NCBI RefSeq assembly: GCF_018130215.1
Contig: NZ_JAFCKQ010000016.1
Coordinates: forward strand, 62,001 to 126,000
Length of the DNA: 64,000 nt
Source of the DNA: Bradyrhizobium jicamae
Lineage (GTDB): Bacteria > Pseudomonadota > Alphaproteobacteria > Rhizobiales > Xanthobacteraceae
Direction of reading: 5' to 3'
Shown: one piece after another, positions 15,994-24,756 of the stretch
Layout: the number at the start of each line of letters is the position of its first letter
Position numbering within the stretch: the first letter of the stretch is position 1
Notes under the pieces: generated by a model
What the model was told of the DNA's origin: nothing
The model's input: the letters and a program-made list of their open reading frames with translations, nothing else
Databases searched by the model: none
Position numbers and translations under genes: made by a program

Positions 15994-17160
15994 ATGGGGT
16001 CGGTCGACAAGTACATCTTCAAAACGGTGCTGGCATCGTTTGCGCTTGTCCTGGTCAGCCTCACCGGCGTGATCTGGATTACACAGGCGTTGCGCGGCAT
16101 CGACCTGATGACCAGCCAGGGCCAGACCATCGTCACCTTCCTGGGCATCACGGGCCTCGTGATCCCGGCGCTGGTCCTGATCATCGCTCCGATCGCGCTG
16201 ATGATTGCGATCTCACACACCCTGAACAAGCTCGCGACCGATTCCGAGATCATCGTGATGAACGCGGCGGGTTTTTCGCCGTTCAGGCTGTTCTACCCGT
16301 TCTTCTATGCCACCTGCGTGGTGGCGGCGATGGTCGCCTTCATCGGCGCCTACCTGGCGCCCGACGGAATGCGACGAATCAAGCAGTGGGACGCCGAGAT
16401 CACCGCGGACGTGCTGACCAACATCCTGCAGCCCGGCCGCTTCGCCCAGCTCGACCAGAATCTGACGATTCGCATCCGCGAGCGCCTGCCGGGCGGTGTG
16501 CTCGGCGGCATCTTCGTCGACGACCGCCGCGATCCGCAGGAGCGCGTCACCATCGTCGCCGATCACGGCACCGTGCTGAAGAACGAGAGCGGCTCATATC
16601 TCGTGCTCGAGGACGGCAATCTGGAGCGATTCGAGGTCGGAAAGCGCGATCCGGCGCTGGTGGTGTTCCAGCGCTACGCCTTCGACATGTCGAAATTCTC
16701 GCAGGGCCGCGATGTCACGCTCGGCATCCGCGAGCGCTACATGTGGGAACTGATGTGGCCTGACGAGAATGATCCGGTCTACCAGCAGCTGGCTGGCCAG
16801 TTCCGCGCCGAGCTGCATGACCGCTTCATGGCGCCGATCTATCCGTTCGCCTTCGCTGCCCTCACCTTCGCCTTCCTGGGTGCGCCGCGGACCACGCGCC
16901 AGAGCCGCAATTTCTCGATCGGCGGCTCGGTGGCCGCCGTGTTCGGTCTGCGCATGGTGGGTTTTGCCTGCTCTGTCCTCACGGTGAAGACGCCGCTGGC
17001 CGCGCTGGTCCAGTACCTGATGCTGTTCGCCGGCATCGGGATCGGTCTCTGGATGATCATCGGCGGCGTGGTGGTCGAGCCGCCAGCCAGGCTGATGGAG
17101 CAGATCAACCGCAACAACGAGCGCATTGCGCGCTTCTTCAGACGGCCGGCCACCGCATGA
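15994..17160 (+). CDS. lptF: LPS export ABC transporter permease LptF
   Basis: LptF is one of two inner-membrane permeases of the LptB2FG complex that extracts lipopolysaccharide for transport to the outer membrane. The 388-residue protein has N-terminal membrane helices (first at residues 10-30, further helices to about 115). A periplasmic beta-jellyroll region follows at roughly 125-285, and a C-terminal helix cluster from about 300 includes MVGFACSVLTVKTPLAALVQ. The start MGSVDKYIFKTVLASF is typical. It overlaps lptG by 4 bp (ATGA). Confidence 0.95.
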   Translation: MGSVDKYIFKTVLASFALVLVSLTGVIWITQALRGIDLMTSQGQTIVTFLGITGLVIPALVLIIAPIALMIAISHTLNKLATDSEIIVMNAAGFSPFRLFYPFFYATCVVAAMVAFIGAYLAPDGMRRIKQWDAEITADVLTNILQPGRFAQLDQNLTIRIRERLPGGVLGGIFVDDRRDPQERVTIVADHGTVLKNESGSYLVLEDGNLERFEVGKRDPALVVFQRYAFDMSKFSQGRDVTLGIRERYMWELMWPDENDPVYQQLAGQFRAELHDRFMAPIYPFAFAALTFAFLGAPRTTRQSRNFSIGGSVAAVFGLRMVGFACSVLTVKTPLAALVQYLMLFAGIGIGLWMIIGGVVVEPPARLMEQINRNNERIARFFRRPATA

Positions 17161-18254
17161 GCATGGTCACGAACACGCTCGGGCGCTATTTCGCCGGCCG
17201 TTTCGTGGTCTCGGCGGTGGGCGTGTTCGCGGGCATCTTCGTGCTGCTGGTGCTGGTCGACTACATCGAGATGGTGCGCAAGACCTCGAGCCTCGTCAAC
17301 GCCTCGGCCATCACCGTGGCGGAGACCTCGCTGTTCCGGGTGCCGCAGCTGCTCGAGAAGCTGATGCCGTTCTGCGTGCTGATCGGCGCCATGACCTGCT
17401 ATCTCGGCTTGTCGCGCAAGCTGGAGCTCGTCGTGGCGCGCGCCGCCGGCGTCTCGGCCTGGCAGTTCATTTCGCCCGCGCTCGTCAGCGCGTTGCTGCT
17501 CGGCGTCGTCGCGACCACGGCCTACAATCCGGTCTCGGCGAACCTGCGCGAGCTTTCCAAGCGGATGGAAGCCGAGCTGTTCGGGTCGGCGCCCGGCGGA
17601 GGCATCCAGGATGCGTCCGGCTTCTGGCTGAACCAGATCAACGATGAGGGCCAGGCGATCATCAACGCGGCCCGCAGCGAGCAGCAGGGTGTGCGGCTGA
17701 CCGGCCTGACCGTGTTCCGATTCGATACGGCGCTCCAGTTCAAGGAGCGAATCGAGGCGCGTGAAGCGTCGCTCGAAGACGGGCGCTGGGTGTTCAAGGG
17801 AGTGCGCAGATACACGCTCGACAAGCCCCCGGTCGACCAGGACACCTTCTACCTGGCCACCACCCTTACCCCGGCCCAGGTCCGCAACAGTTTCTCCACT
17901 CCGGAAACTGTGTCGTTTTGGCAACTACCGACGTACATCCGCTCGTCGGAGAGTTCGGGGTTCGCGACCGCCGGCTATCGCCTGCAGTATCATAAACTCA
18001 TCGCACAGCCATTTTTGCTGGCTGCGATGGTGATGTTGGCGGCTTCTGTGAGCCTTCGCTTCTTCCGGATGGGCGGCGTGCAGAAGATGGTTTTGAGTGG
18101 CGTGGGTGCAGGCTTTCTGCTCTACGTTCTGTCGAAAGTAACTGAGGATTTGAGCAAGGCTGAGTTGATGCATCCCATCGCTGCGGCGTGGTTGCCCGTC
18201 TTTGTGGGTGGCCTCACCGGTTTCTTGGCCTTGCTGTATCAGGAGGACGGGTAG
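17157..18254 (+). CDS. lptG: LPS export ABC transporter permease LptG
   Basis: This is the partner permease of LptF. The 365-residue protein has N-terminal helices (GVFAGIFVLLVLVDYIEMV near residue 22), the segment LEKLMPFCVLIGAMTCYLGL near 65, a periplasmic domain and C-terminal helices ending in a short tail. It overlaps lptF by 4 bp and its stop codon shares a base with the lptD start, so the three genes are tightly coupled. Coupling of both permeases to the outer-membrane receptor LptD supports joint synthesis of the Lpt bridge; the ATPase LptB is elsewhere. Confidence 0.95.
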   Translation: MSMVTNTLGRYFAGRFVVSAVGVFAGIFVLLVLVDYIEMVRKTSSLVNASAITVAETSLFRVPQLLEKLMPFCVLIGAMTCYLGLSRKLELVVARAAGVSAWQFISPALVSALLLGVVATTAYNPVSANLRELSKRMEAELFGSAPGGGIQDASGFWLNQINDEGQAIINAARSEQQGVRLTGLTVFRFDTALQFKERIEAREASLEDGRWVFKGVRRYTLDKPPVDQDTFYLATTLTPAQVRNSFSTPETVSFWQLPTYIRSSESSGFATAGYRLQYHKLIAQPFLLAAMVMLAASVSLRFFRMGGVQKMVLSGVGAGFLLYVLSKVTEDLSKAELMHPIAAAWLPVFVGGLTGFLALLYQEDG

Positions 18255-20740
18255 TGGCAGACGTCGCCGCCCGCCAGACAAGGTCGCCTGCGTTCAGGCG
18301 GCGCAGCCTGCTGCGCCGTCGTCGGAGCCGCGTGGCCGCGTCGCTGGCTGCCCTCCTCGCCGCGATTGTCATCGCTGGTGCGCTTGACGTCGCCACGACG
18401 ACGCCCGCCTCCGCGCAGGCCTTCACCTACAATCCGCACCATACGAGGCCGGTTCCGCCACCGCCCAAGAATGACGGGCAGATGCTCGTTCAGGCCACCG
18501 AGGTCGACTACGACTACAACAATCAGCGCATCTCGGCGGTCGGCAGCGTGCAGCTTTTCTACAACGGCACCAGCGTCGAGGCGGACAAGGTCATCTACGA
18601 CCAGAAGACCAAGCGTCTTCATGCCGAAGGCAACATCCGCATGACGGATGCGGAAGGCAAGATCACCTACGCCAACATCATGGATCTGAGCGACGACTAC
18701 CGGGACGGTTTCGTCGATTCGCTGCGCGTCGATACCGCGGATGCGACGCGGATGGCGGCGGCCCGCGCCGATCGCTCCGGCGGCAACTACACGGTGTTCG
18801 ACAACGGCGTTTATACCGCCTGCGCACCCTGCAAGGACGACCCGAAGAAGCCGCCGCTCTGGCAGGTCAAGGGTGCGCGCATCATCCATGACCAGACCGA
18901 GAAGATGCTCTATTTCGAGAACGCCCAGATCGAGTTCTTCGGCGTTCCGATGGCGTATCTGCCCTACTTCTCGACGCCCGACCCGACCGTGAAGCGCAAG
19001 AGCGGCTTCCTGATGCCGAGCTTCACCTCGTACACGGCGTTCGGCTACGGCGTCGAAGTCCCCTATTACTTCGCAATCGCGCCGGACATGGACGCGACAT
19101 TCGATCCGCGCTTCACGACCAAGCAGGGCGTGCTGCTGCAGGGTGAATTCCGCCAGCGCCTGTCGAACGGCTCCTATCAGGTCAAGCTCTACGGCATCGA
19201 CCAGACCGATCCCGGTGCCTTCGCGGGCTTGCCCGGCGACCGCCAGTTCCGCGGCGGCATCGACACCAAGGGCCAGTTCGCACTGAACGACAAGTGGGTG
19301 TGGGGCTGGGACGGCGTCGCGATGTCGGACTACTACTTCTTCTCCGACTACCGGCTGGCGCAGTACAAGGACCCTTACGGATCGTTCCTGTCACTGTATA
19401 CCGAGGCGGTCTCGCAGCTCTATTTGACCGGCGTCGGCAACCGCAGCTTCTTCGACGCGCGCGCGATCTATTACCTCAGCTTCTCGGGTAACCAGAGCCA
19501 GGTTCCGGTCGTCGCCCCCGTGATCGACTACAACAACGTGATCAACAGTCCGATCCTCGGCGGTGAGTTCAGCTACAAGACGAACTTCACCAACCTGACC
19601 CGCGACACCGCGGTGTTCGATGCGGTCACGACGGCTGCCAGTACCAGCGGCCTGTGCTCGACCACGTCCGCCGATCCGATGGCGCGGGTACCGTCGCAGT
19701 GCCTGCTGCGCGGCATGCCGGGCACCTACACCCGCTTCACCGCCGAGGCGCAGTGGCGCAAGTCCTACACCGACCAGTTCGGAGAGATCTGGACGCCGTT
19801 CGTCAGTCTCCGCGGTGACGCGATCAACGCCGACATCTCGAATCAGCCAGGCGTTTCCAACTACCTTCCGGTCGGCGATACCCAGACGGTCCGCCTGATG
19901 CCGACCGTCGGGTTCGAATACCGCTATCCCTTCATCAACGTCCAGCCGTGGGGCACGACCACGATCGAGCCCATTGCCCAGGTCATCATCCGGCCGAACG
20001 AGCCTGATGCGGGCAAATTGCCGAACGAGGACGCGCAGAGCATGGTGTTCGACACCAGCAACCTGTTCTCGGTCGACAAGTTCTCCGGCTATGACCGCGT
20101 CGAGGGCGGCAGCCGCGCCAATGTCGGCGTTCAGGCCACCACGCAGTTCGACCACGGCGGCAGCATCAAGGCGATGTTCGGACAGTCCTACCAGCTGTTC
20201 GGGCTGAACTCGTTCGCGGTTGCTGATGTCACCAACACCGGCGTCGATTCGGGCCTGCAGAACGCGGCATCGGACTATGTTACGAGCCTCGCCTACTCGC
20301 CGAACCGGACCTATACGTTCAGCGTGCGCGCGCGCATGGATGAAGCCACCTGGAACGTCAACCGGTTCGAGGCCCAGGGAACCGCGAATTTCGACCGCTG
20401 GTCGGTCAGCCTGATGTACGGCGACTACGCCGCACAGCCGCAACTCGGATATCTGACCCGGCGCGAAGGCATTCTCACCAGCGGATCGGTCAAGGTGGCG
20501 ACCAACTGGGTGGTCCAGGGTGCGGCACGCTGGGACCTTGTTGCGAACAAGATCAACCAGTACGTGATCGGCGCAGGCTATGTGGATGACTGCTTCGTGC
20601 TGGCCGCCAACTATGTCACGTCCTACACTTATCAGGCTGGCACCACGCCGCCCGTCCTCAGCCACGCCTTCATGTTCCAGATCGGCCTGCGGACCATTGC
20701 GCAGACATCGGCGTCGAGCAGTTCGGCCGGCGTCCAATAG
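18254..20740 (+). CDS. lptD: LPS-assembly protein LptD
   Basis: LptD is the outer-membrane barrel that, with LptE, inserts lipopolysaccharide into the outer leaflet. From the GTG at 18254 the protein is 828 residues. It has a long basic N-terminal region before the hydrophobic signal core and a likely ASA-Q cleavage near residue 54. An OstA/LptA-like domain follows (VQATEVDYDYNNQRISAVGS, about residues 77-175), then the LptD barrel with conserved PYFSTPDPTVKRKSGFLMPS near 238. The GTG overlaps the lptG stop and has AGGAGG seven bases upstream, which decides the start. Confidence 0.95.
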   Translation: MADVAARQTRSPAFRRRSLLRRRRSRVAASLAALLAAIVIAGALDVATTTPASAQAFTYNPHHTRPVPPPPKNDGQMLVQATEVDYDYNNQRISAVGSVQLFYNGTSVEADKVIYDQKTKRLHAEGNIRMTDAEGKITYANIMDLSDDYRDGFVDSLRVDTADATRMAAARADRSGGNYTVFDNGVYTACAPCKDDPKKPPLWQVKGARIIHDQTEKMLYFENAQIEFFGVPMAYLPYFSTPDPTVKRKSGFLMPSFTSYTAFGYGVEVPYYFAIAPDMDATFDPRFTTKQGVLLQGEFRQRLSNGSYQVKLYGIDQTDPGAFAGLPGDRQFRGGIDTKGQFALNDKWVWGWDGVAMSDYYFFSDYRLAQYKDPYGSFLSLYTEAVSQLYLTGVGNRSFFDARAIYYLSFSGNQSQVPVVAPVIDYNNVINSPILGGEFSYKTNFTNLTRDTAVFDAVTTAASTSGLCSTTSADPMARVPSQCLLRGMPGTYTRFTAEAQWRKSYTDQFGEIWTPFVSLRGDAINADISNQPGVSNYLPVGDTQTVRLMPTVGFEYRYPFINVQPWGTTTIEPIAQVIIRPNEPDAGKLPNEDAQSMVFDTSNLFSVDKFSGYDRVEGGSRANVGVQATTQFDHGGSIKAMFGQSYQLFGLNSFAVADVTNTGVDSGLQNAASDYVTSLAYSPNRTYTFSVRARMDEATWNVNRFEAQGTANFDRWSVSLMYGDYAAQPQLGYLTRREGILTSGSVKVATNWVVQGAARWDLVANKINQYVIGAGYVDDCFVLAANYVTSYTYQAGTTPPVLSHAFMFQIGLRTIAQTSASSSSAGVQ

Positions 20741-20753
20741 CCTGGAACCAACC

Positions 20754-20780
20754 CTGGACCTGCGCATGCGGCAGGTCCAG
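20754..20780 (+). other. Intercistronic hairpin between lptD and surA
   Basis: CTGGACCTGC (20754-20763) pairs perfectly with GCAGGTCCAG (20771-20780) around a 7-nt loop. There is no T-run, so it is more likely an mRNA stability or processing element within the operon than a terminator. Confidence 0.6.
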
Positions 20781-20804
20781 TTCGAACGGGTTTAGACCGC
20801 TGAC

Positions 20805-21758
20805 ATGATCACCACGACAGTTCGCCTGGCAATTCGCCGTTACTTCCTGCCCTTGGCTGCCTTGCTGGCCTTCGCACTGCTGTTTGGAGGTGGCGCGCCG
20901 GCGAGCGCCCAGACCATCGCCGCGATGGTCAATGGCGAGCCCATCACCAATTTCGACATCGAGCAGCGCAGCAAGCTCAATGCCCTGTCCGGCTCCAAGG
21001 AGATCAATCGGCAGTCCGTTCTCAACGATCTGATCGACGAGAAGCTGAAGATCAAGGAAGCCAAGAAATACGGCGTCGATCCCGGCACGAGCGACATCGA
21101 CCAGGCCTATGGCGGGATGGCGCAGCGCATGCGGCTGAACAACGATCAGCTCACCAAGGTGCTGGAGGGCAAGGGCATCCGGCCCGATACGCTGAGGCAG
21201 CGAATCAGGGCCGACATGGTCTGGGCGGCCCTGGTACGCGGACGCTTCAAGGAGAGCCTGCAGGTCGGCGAAAAGGACGTCAATGCCGCGGCGCAACAGG
21301 CCGGCGAAGCGACCGAAGCCGACGCGTTCGAGTACCGGATGCAGCCGATCGTGCTGATCGTGCCGAAGGGCGCGCCGCAGTCCGCTTTCGAGGAACGGCG
21401 CAAGGAGGCGGACAGCCTGCGCGAACGCGTGACGAGCTGCGAGGAGGCCAACTCCTTTTTCAAATCAATGCGCAACGCGGCGATCCGCGAAATCGTGGTG
21501 AAGACGTCGGCCGACCTGCCCCAGGCCCTGCGCGATATTCTGGACAAGACCCCGATCGGTCATTTGACCGCCCCCGAGGTCACCAAGCAGGGCATCGAAA
21601 TGGTTGCGCTGTGCGACCGCAAGGCCACCACCATCGACACCCCCAAGAAGCGCGAGATTCGCGACAAGATGTACGCCCAGAAATACGAGGCGAAATCGAA
21701 GGCGTATCTGGCGGAAGTCCGCAGGGCCGCGATGATCGAATACCCAGCCGCGCGTTGA
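20805..21758 (+). CDS. surA: SurA-like periplasmic chaperone / peptidyl-prolyl isomerase
   Basis: SurA-type proteins escort unfolded outer-membrane proteins, including LptD, across the periplasm. The 317-residue product has a signal sequence (FLPLAALLAFALLFGGGAPA, cleaved after ASA). A SurA N-terminal chaperone domain follows, with AAMVNGEPITNFDIEQRSKL at about residues 39-58 and RQSVLNDLIDEKLKIKEAKK. A single degenerate parvulin-like region lies at about 175-280. E. coli SurA has two isomerase domains and about 430 residues, so this is a short version. Its place directly after lptD fits the role. PPIase activity is uncertain. Confidence 0.88.
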   Translation: MITTTVRLAIRRYFLPLAALLAFALLFGGGAPASAQTIAAMVNGEPITNFDIEQRSKLNALSGSKEINRQSVLNDLIDEKLKIKEAKKYGVDPGTSDIDQAYGGMAQRMRLNNDQLTKVLEGKGIRPDTLRQRIRADMVWAALVRGRFKESLQVGEKDVNAAAQQAGEATEADAFEYRMQPIVLIVPKGAPQSAFEERRKEADSLRERVTSCEEANSFFKSMRNAAIREIVVKTSADLPQALRDILDKTPIGHLTAPEVTKQGIEMVALCDRKATTIDTPKKREIRDKMYAQKYEAKSKAYLAEVRRAAMIEYPAAR

Positions 21759-21775
21759 TCGACTATCGTTGACGC

Positions 21776-22777
21776 ATGGCAAACCCCCTTGCGCTGACCT
21801 CCGGCGAGCCCGCCGGCATCGGCCCCGACATCACGCTTGCCGCATGGCTGCGGCGCCGCGAACTCGACCTTCCGCCCTTCTATCTGCTTGGCGATCGCGG
21901 AGCCCTGGCTGACCGCGCCAAGGCGCTCGGGATCACGATCGAGCTCGCCGACGTCACCGCCGAGGAAGCGGCCGCGGCGTTTCCGCGTGCCCTGCCGGTC
22001 GTTGCCGCCGGCCGTCCGGCAACGGCGCGGCCCGGTGCCCCCGACGACACCAGTGCCGACGCCGCGATGGCCTCGATCCGTCAGGCGGTCACCGACGTCA
22101 TGTCCGGCAAGGCCGGCGCCGTCGTTACCAATCCGATCGCCAAGAGCGTGCTCTATCGCGCCGGCTTCCGTCATCCCGGCCACACCGAATTCCTCGCCGA
22201 ACTCGCCGCCACGGGCGGGCGGGCGCCGCAGCCGGTCATGATGTTGTGGTCGCCGACGCTTGCCGTGGTCCCGGTGACGATCCATCTGTCGGTTCGCGAG
22301 GCGCTGGCGCAACTGTCGACCGACCTGATCGTCTCGACCGCGCGCATCGTGGTCGCGGACATGAAGTCGCGGCTTGGCCTCGCCGCTCCGCGACTTGCGA
22401 TCTCGGGTCTCAACCCGCATGCCGGCGAGGATGGTACGCTCGGCATGGAGGATATCGAGGTCGTTGCACCGGCGGTCGAGATCCTGCGCCGCGAGGGCAT
22501 CCTGGCCAAAGGGCCGCTGCCGGCCGACACGATGTTTCATGCGGCTGCGCGCAAAACCTATGACTGCGCGGTCTGCATGTATCACGATCAGGCGCTGATC
22601 CCGATCAAGACCGTCGCGTTCGAGGACGCGGTGAACGTCACGCTGGGGCTGCCGTTCATCCGGACCTCGCCCGATCACGGCACCGCGTTCGACATCGCAG
22701 GCACCGGCAAGGCCAATCCCTCGAGCCTGATCGCCGCGCTGCGGCTCGCCGCGCGGATGGCCGCGGCGCAGCGGTAG
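21776..22777 (+). CDS. pdxA: 4-hydroxythreonine-4-phosphate dehydrogenase
   Basis: PdxA oxidises 4-phosphohydroxy-L-threonine in the DXP-dependent pathway to pyridoxal phosphate. The 333-residue protein has the family opening LALTSGEPAGIGPD, the metal and substrate motif GHTEFLAEL (near residue 139), SGLNPHAGEDG (about 210) and MYHDQALIPIK (about 265), which includes the third metal-binding histidine. It is the fifth gene of the operon and abuts rsmA with no gap. Confidence 0.97.
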   Translation: MANPLALTSGEPAGIGPDITLAAWLRRRELDLPPFYLLGDRGALADRAKALGITIELADVTAEEAAAAFPRALPVVAAGRPATARPGAPDDTSADAAMASIRQAVTDVMSGKAGAVVTNPIAKSVLYRAGFRHPGHTEFLAELAATGGRAPQPVMMLWSPTLAVVPVTIHLSVREALAQLSTDLIVSTARIVVADMKSRLGLAAPRLAISGLNPHAGEDGTLGMEDIEVVAPAVEILRREGILAKGPLPADTMFHAAARKTYDCAVCMYHDQALIPIKTVAFEDAVNVTLGLPFIRTSPDHGTAFDIAGTGKANPSSLIAALRLAARMAAAQR

Positions 22778-23632
22778 ATGAGCACGATCGACGACCTGCC
22801 GCCGCTGCGCGAGGTCATTCGCGAACACTCGCTGTCGGCGCGCAAATCGCTCGGCCAGAATTTCCTGCTCGACCTCAATCTCACGGCCCGGATCGCCCGC
22901 GCCGCCGGTCCGCTCGAAGACGCCACCGTGATCGAGGTCGGCCCCGGCCCCGGCGGATTGACGCGCGCCCTGCTGGCGCTCGGCGCCAGGCGTGTCATCG
23001 CGATCGAGCGCGACGAGCGCGCGCTGGCGGCGCTCGACTACATCGTCAAGCGCTATCCGGGCCGCATCGAGATCGTGCACGGCGACGCACAGCAATTCGA
23101 TCCGCGCCCGATGCTCGAGGGGGGCAAGGCGAAGATCGTCGCCAACCTGCCCTACAACATCGCGACCCAACTTCTGGTCGACTGGCTGTCGATCGAGCCG
23201 TGGCCGCCCTGGTACGACATGATGGTACTGATGTTCCAGCGCGAGGTCGCCGAGCGCATCGTCGCCCATGAGAACGAGGAAGCCTATGGCCGGCTCGGGG
23301 TGCTGGCCAACTGGCGCGCCGAGACCAGGATCCTGTTCGACATTTCGCCGGCAGCATTCGTGCCGCAACCGCAGGTGACATCCTCGGTGGTACGATTGAT
23401 ACCGCGAGCTGCGCCCGAACCGTGCGATCGCCGCTTGCTCGAGCAGGTCGCGGCCGCAGCTTTCGGCCAGCGCCGCAAGATGCTGCGGCAGAGCCTGAAA
23501 TCGCTCTCCGTCGATCCCGCGCGGCTCGCCGCCGCTGCCGGCATCGACGCCACGCGGCGCGCCGAAACCGTTCCGGTCTCGGGCTTTGTTGCCATGGCGA
23601 GGGAATTGGCCGATATACGGTCCACAAAATAG
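22778..23632 (+). CDS. rsmA: 16S rRNA (adenine1518-N6/adenine1519-N6)-dimethyltransferase
   Basis: RsmA (KsgA) dimethylates two adenines in helix 45 of 16S rRNA during 30S maturation. The 284-residue protein has the N-terminal motif SARKSLGQNFLLD, the SAM-binding VIEVGPGPGGLTRALLAL (about residues 51-68) and the catalytic NLPYNIATQLL (near 128). The ATG is the next base after the pdxA stop, so translation is coupled. The surA-pdxA-rsmA order is the same as in E. coli. Confidence 0.97.
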   Translation: MSTIDDLPPLREVIREHSLSARKSLGQNFLLDLNLTARIARAAGPLEDATVIEVGPGPGGLTRALLALGARRVIAIERDERALAALDYIVKRYPGRIEIVHGDAQQFDPRPMLEGGKAKIVANLPYNIATQLLVDWLSIEPWPPWYDMMVLMFQREVAERIVAHENEEAYGRLGVLANWRAETRILFDISPAAFVPQPQVTSSVVRLIPRAAPEPCDRRLLEQVAAAAFGQRRKMLRQSLKSLSVDPARLAAAAGIDATRRAETVPVSGFVAMARELADIRSTK

Positions 23633-23651
23633 AACATCAGGAGAGAACGTA

Positions 23652-24710
23652 ATGGCGCGTATGGTTCGCCAATCCCTCGTCAAGTTCGATGCACCGCTGT
23701 GCGAAACCATCATCGACACGCCGAAGCCGGTGGGCCGCGAGGTCCTTGTCCGCATCGAGCGTTGCGGCCTGTGCCACTCCGATCTCCACATCCAGGACGG
23801 TTATGCCGATCTCGGCGGCGGCAAAAAGCTCGACACCACCCGCGGCATGACCCTGCCCTTCACGCTCGGCCATGAGATCGCCGGCGTCGTCGACGAGGTT
23901 GGTCCCGACGTGCCGAACCAGCTGATCGGAACGAAGAAGGCGGTATTCCCCTGGATCGGCTGCGGCCAGTGCCGCGACTGTCTCGCCGGCGACGAGAATT
24001 TGTGCGTCAAGCAGCGCTTCCTCGGCGTTTCCATCGACGGCGGTTTTGCCACCCACGTGCTGGTGCCCGACGCGAAATACCTGCTCGACTATGATCCGCT
24101 GCCGGTGAACCAGGCGGCGACCCTGATGTGCTCCGGCGTCACCGCCTACGGCGCGCTGAAGCGGCTGGTCGATCGTCCGCGCCAGCGCAATCTCCTGCTG
24201 ATCGGCCTCGGCGGCGTCGGCATGATGGGCCTGTCGTTCGCGCAGGCCATGTTCAAGCAGCCAATCGCGGTTGCCGATCTCAGCCCCGCTGCGCGCGAGA
24301 CTGCGCTGAAGAACGGCGCTGCGGTCGCCTACGATCCGGCGGAGCCCGACGTGGCCAAGCGCATGCTGAAGGAAAGCGACGGCGGCTTCGATGGCGCCGT
24401 CGATTTCGCCGGCAACGAGAAGTCGATGGCGTTCGCCGTGTCGACGGTGGCGCGCGGCGGCAAGATCGTGGTGTCGGGCCTGATGGGCGGCCAGTTCACG
24501 CTGCCGATGGTGCAATGGGTCTACAAGCGCATGACCATCGAAGGCTTCATGGTGGGCACGCTCGCCGAGGGCCAGGAGCTGATGGCGCTCGCGCGCGCCG
24601 GCAAGATCAAGCCGACGCCGATGAAGGAAGAGCCGATGGCCGACGTCCAGAAATGGATCGAGGAGTTGCGGGCCGGCAAAGTCGTGGGACGCGTTGTTCT
24701 GAAGAACTAG
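23652..24710 (+). CDS. Zinc-dependent alcohol dehydrogenase
   Basis: This 352-residue medium-chain dehydrogenase should oxidise an alcohol with NAD(P). It shows the catalytic zinc site (CGLCHSDLHIQDGYAD and GHEIAGVVDEVG) and the structural zinc loop CGQCRDCLAGDENLC near residue 99. The Rossmann motif GLGGVGMMGL is near residue 184. Substrate is unknown. The start at 23652 has GGAGAGAA upstream. It lies 19 bp after rsmA but is a different functional class; a solute-binding protein gene follows after 46 bp. Confidence 0.92.
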   Translation: MARMVRQSLVKFDAPLCETIIDTPKPVGREVLVRIERCGLCHSDLHIQDGYADLGGGKKLDTTRGMTLPFTLGHEIAGVVDEVGPDVPNQLIGTKKAVFPWIGCGQCRDCLAGDENLCVKQRFLGVSIDGGFATHVLVPDAKYLLDYDPLPVNQAATLMCSGVTAYGALKRLVDRPRQRNLLLIGLGGVGMMGLSFAQAMFKQPIAVADLSPAARETALKNGAAVAYDPAEPDVAKRMLKESDGGFDGAVDFAGNEKSMAFAVSTVARGGKIVVSGLMGGQFTLPMVQWVYKRMTIEGFMVGTLAEGQELMALARAGKIKPTPMKEEPMADVQKWIEELRAGKVVGRVVLKN

Positions 24711-24756
24711 CAGAAGCGTCTCGCCGGCCTCACCCGAACAAATGGGGAGGACGTGA

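Noticed and set aside
21560..23791. 743-residue minus-strand frame opposite pdxA and rsmA
   Set aside because: Antisense shadow of two conserved coupled genes; no recognisable domain.
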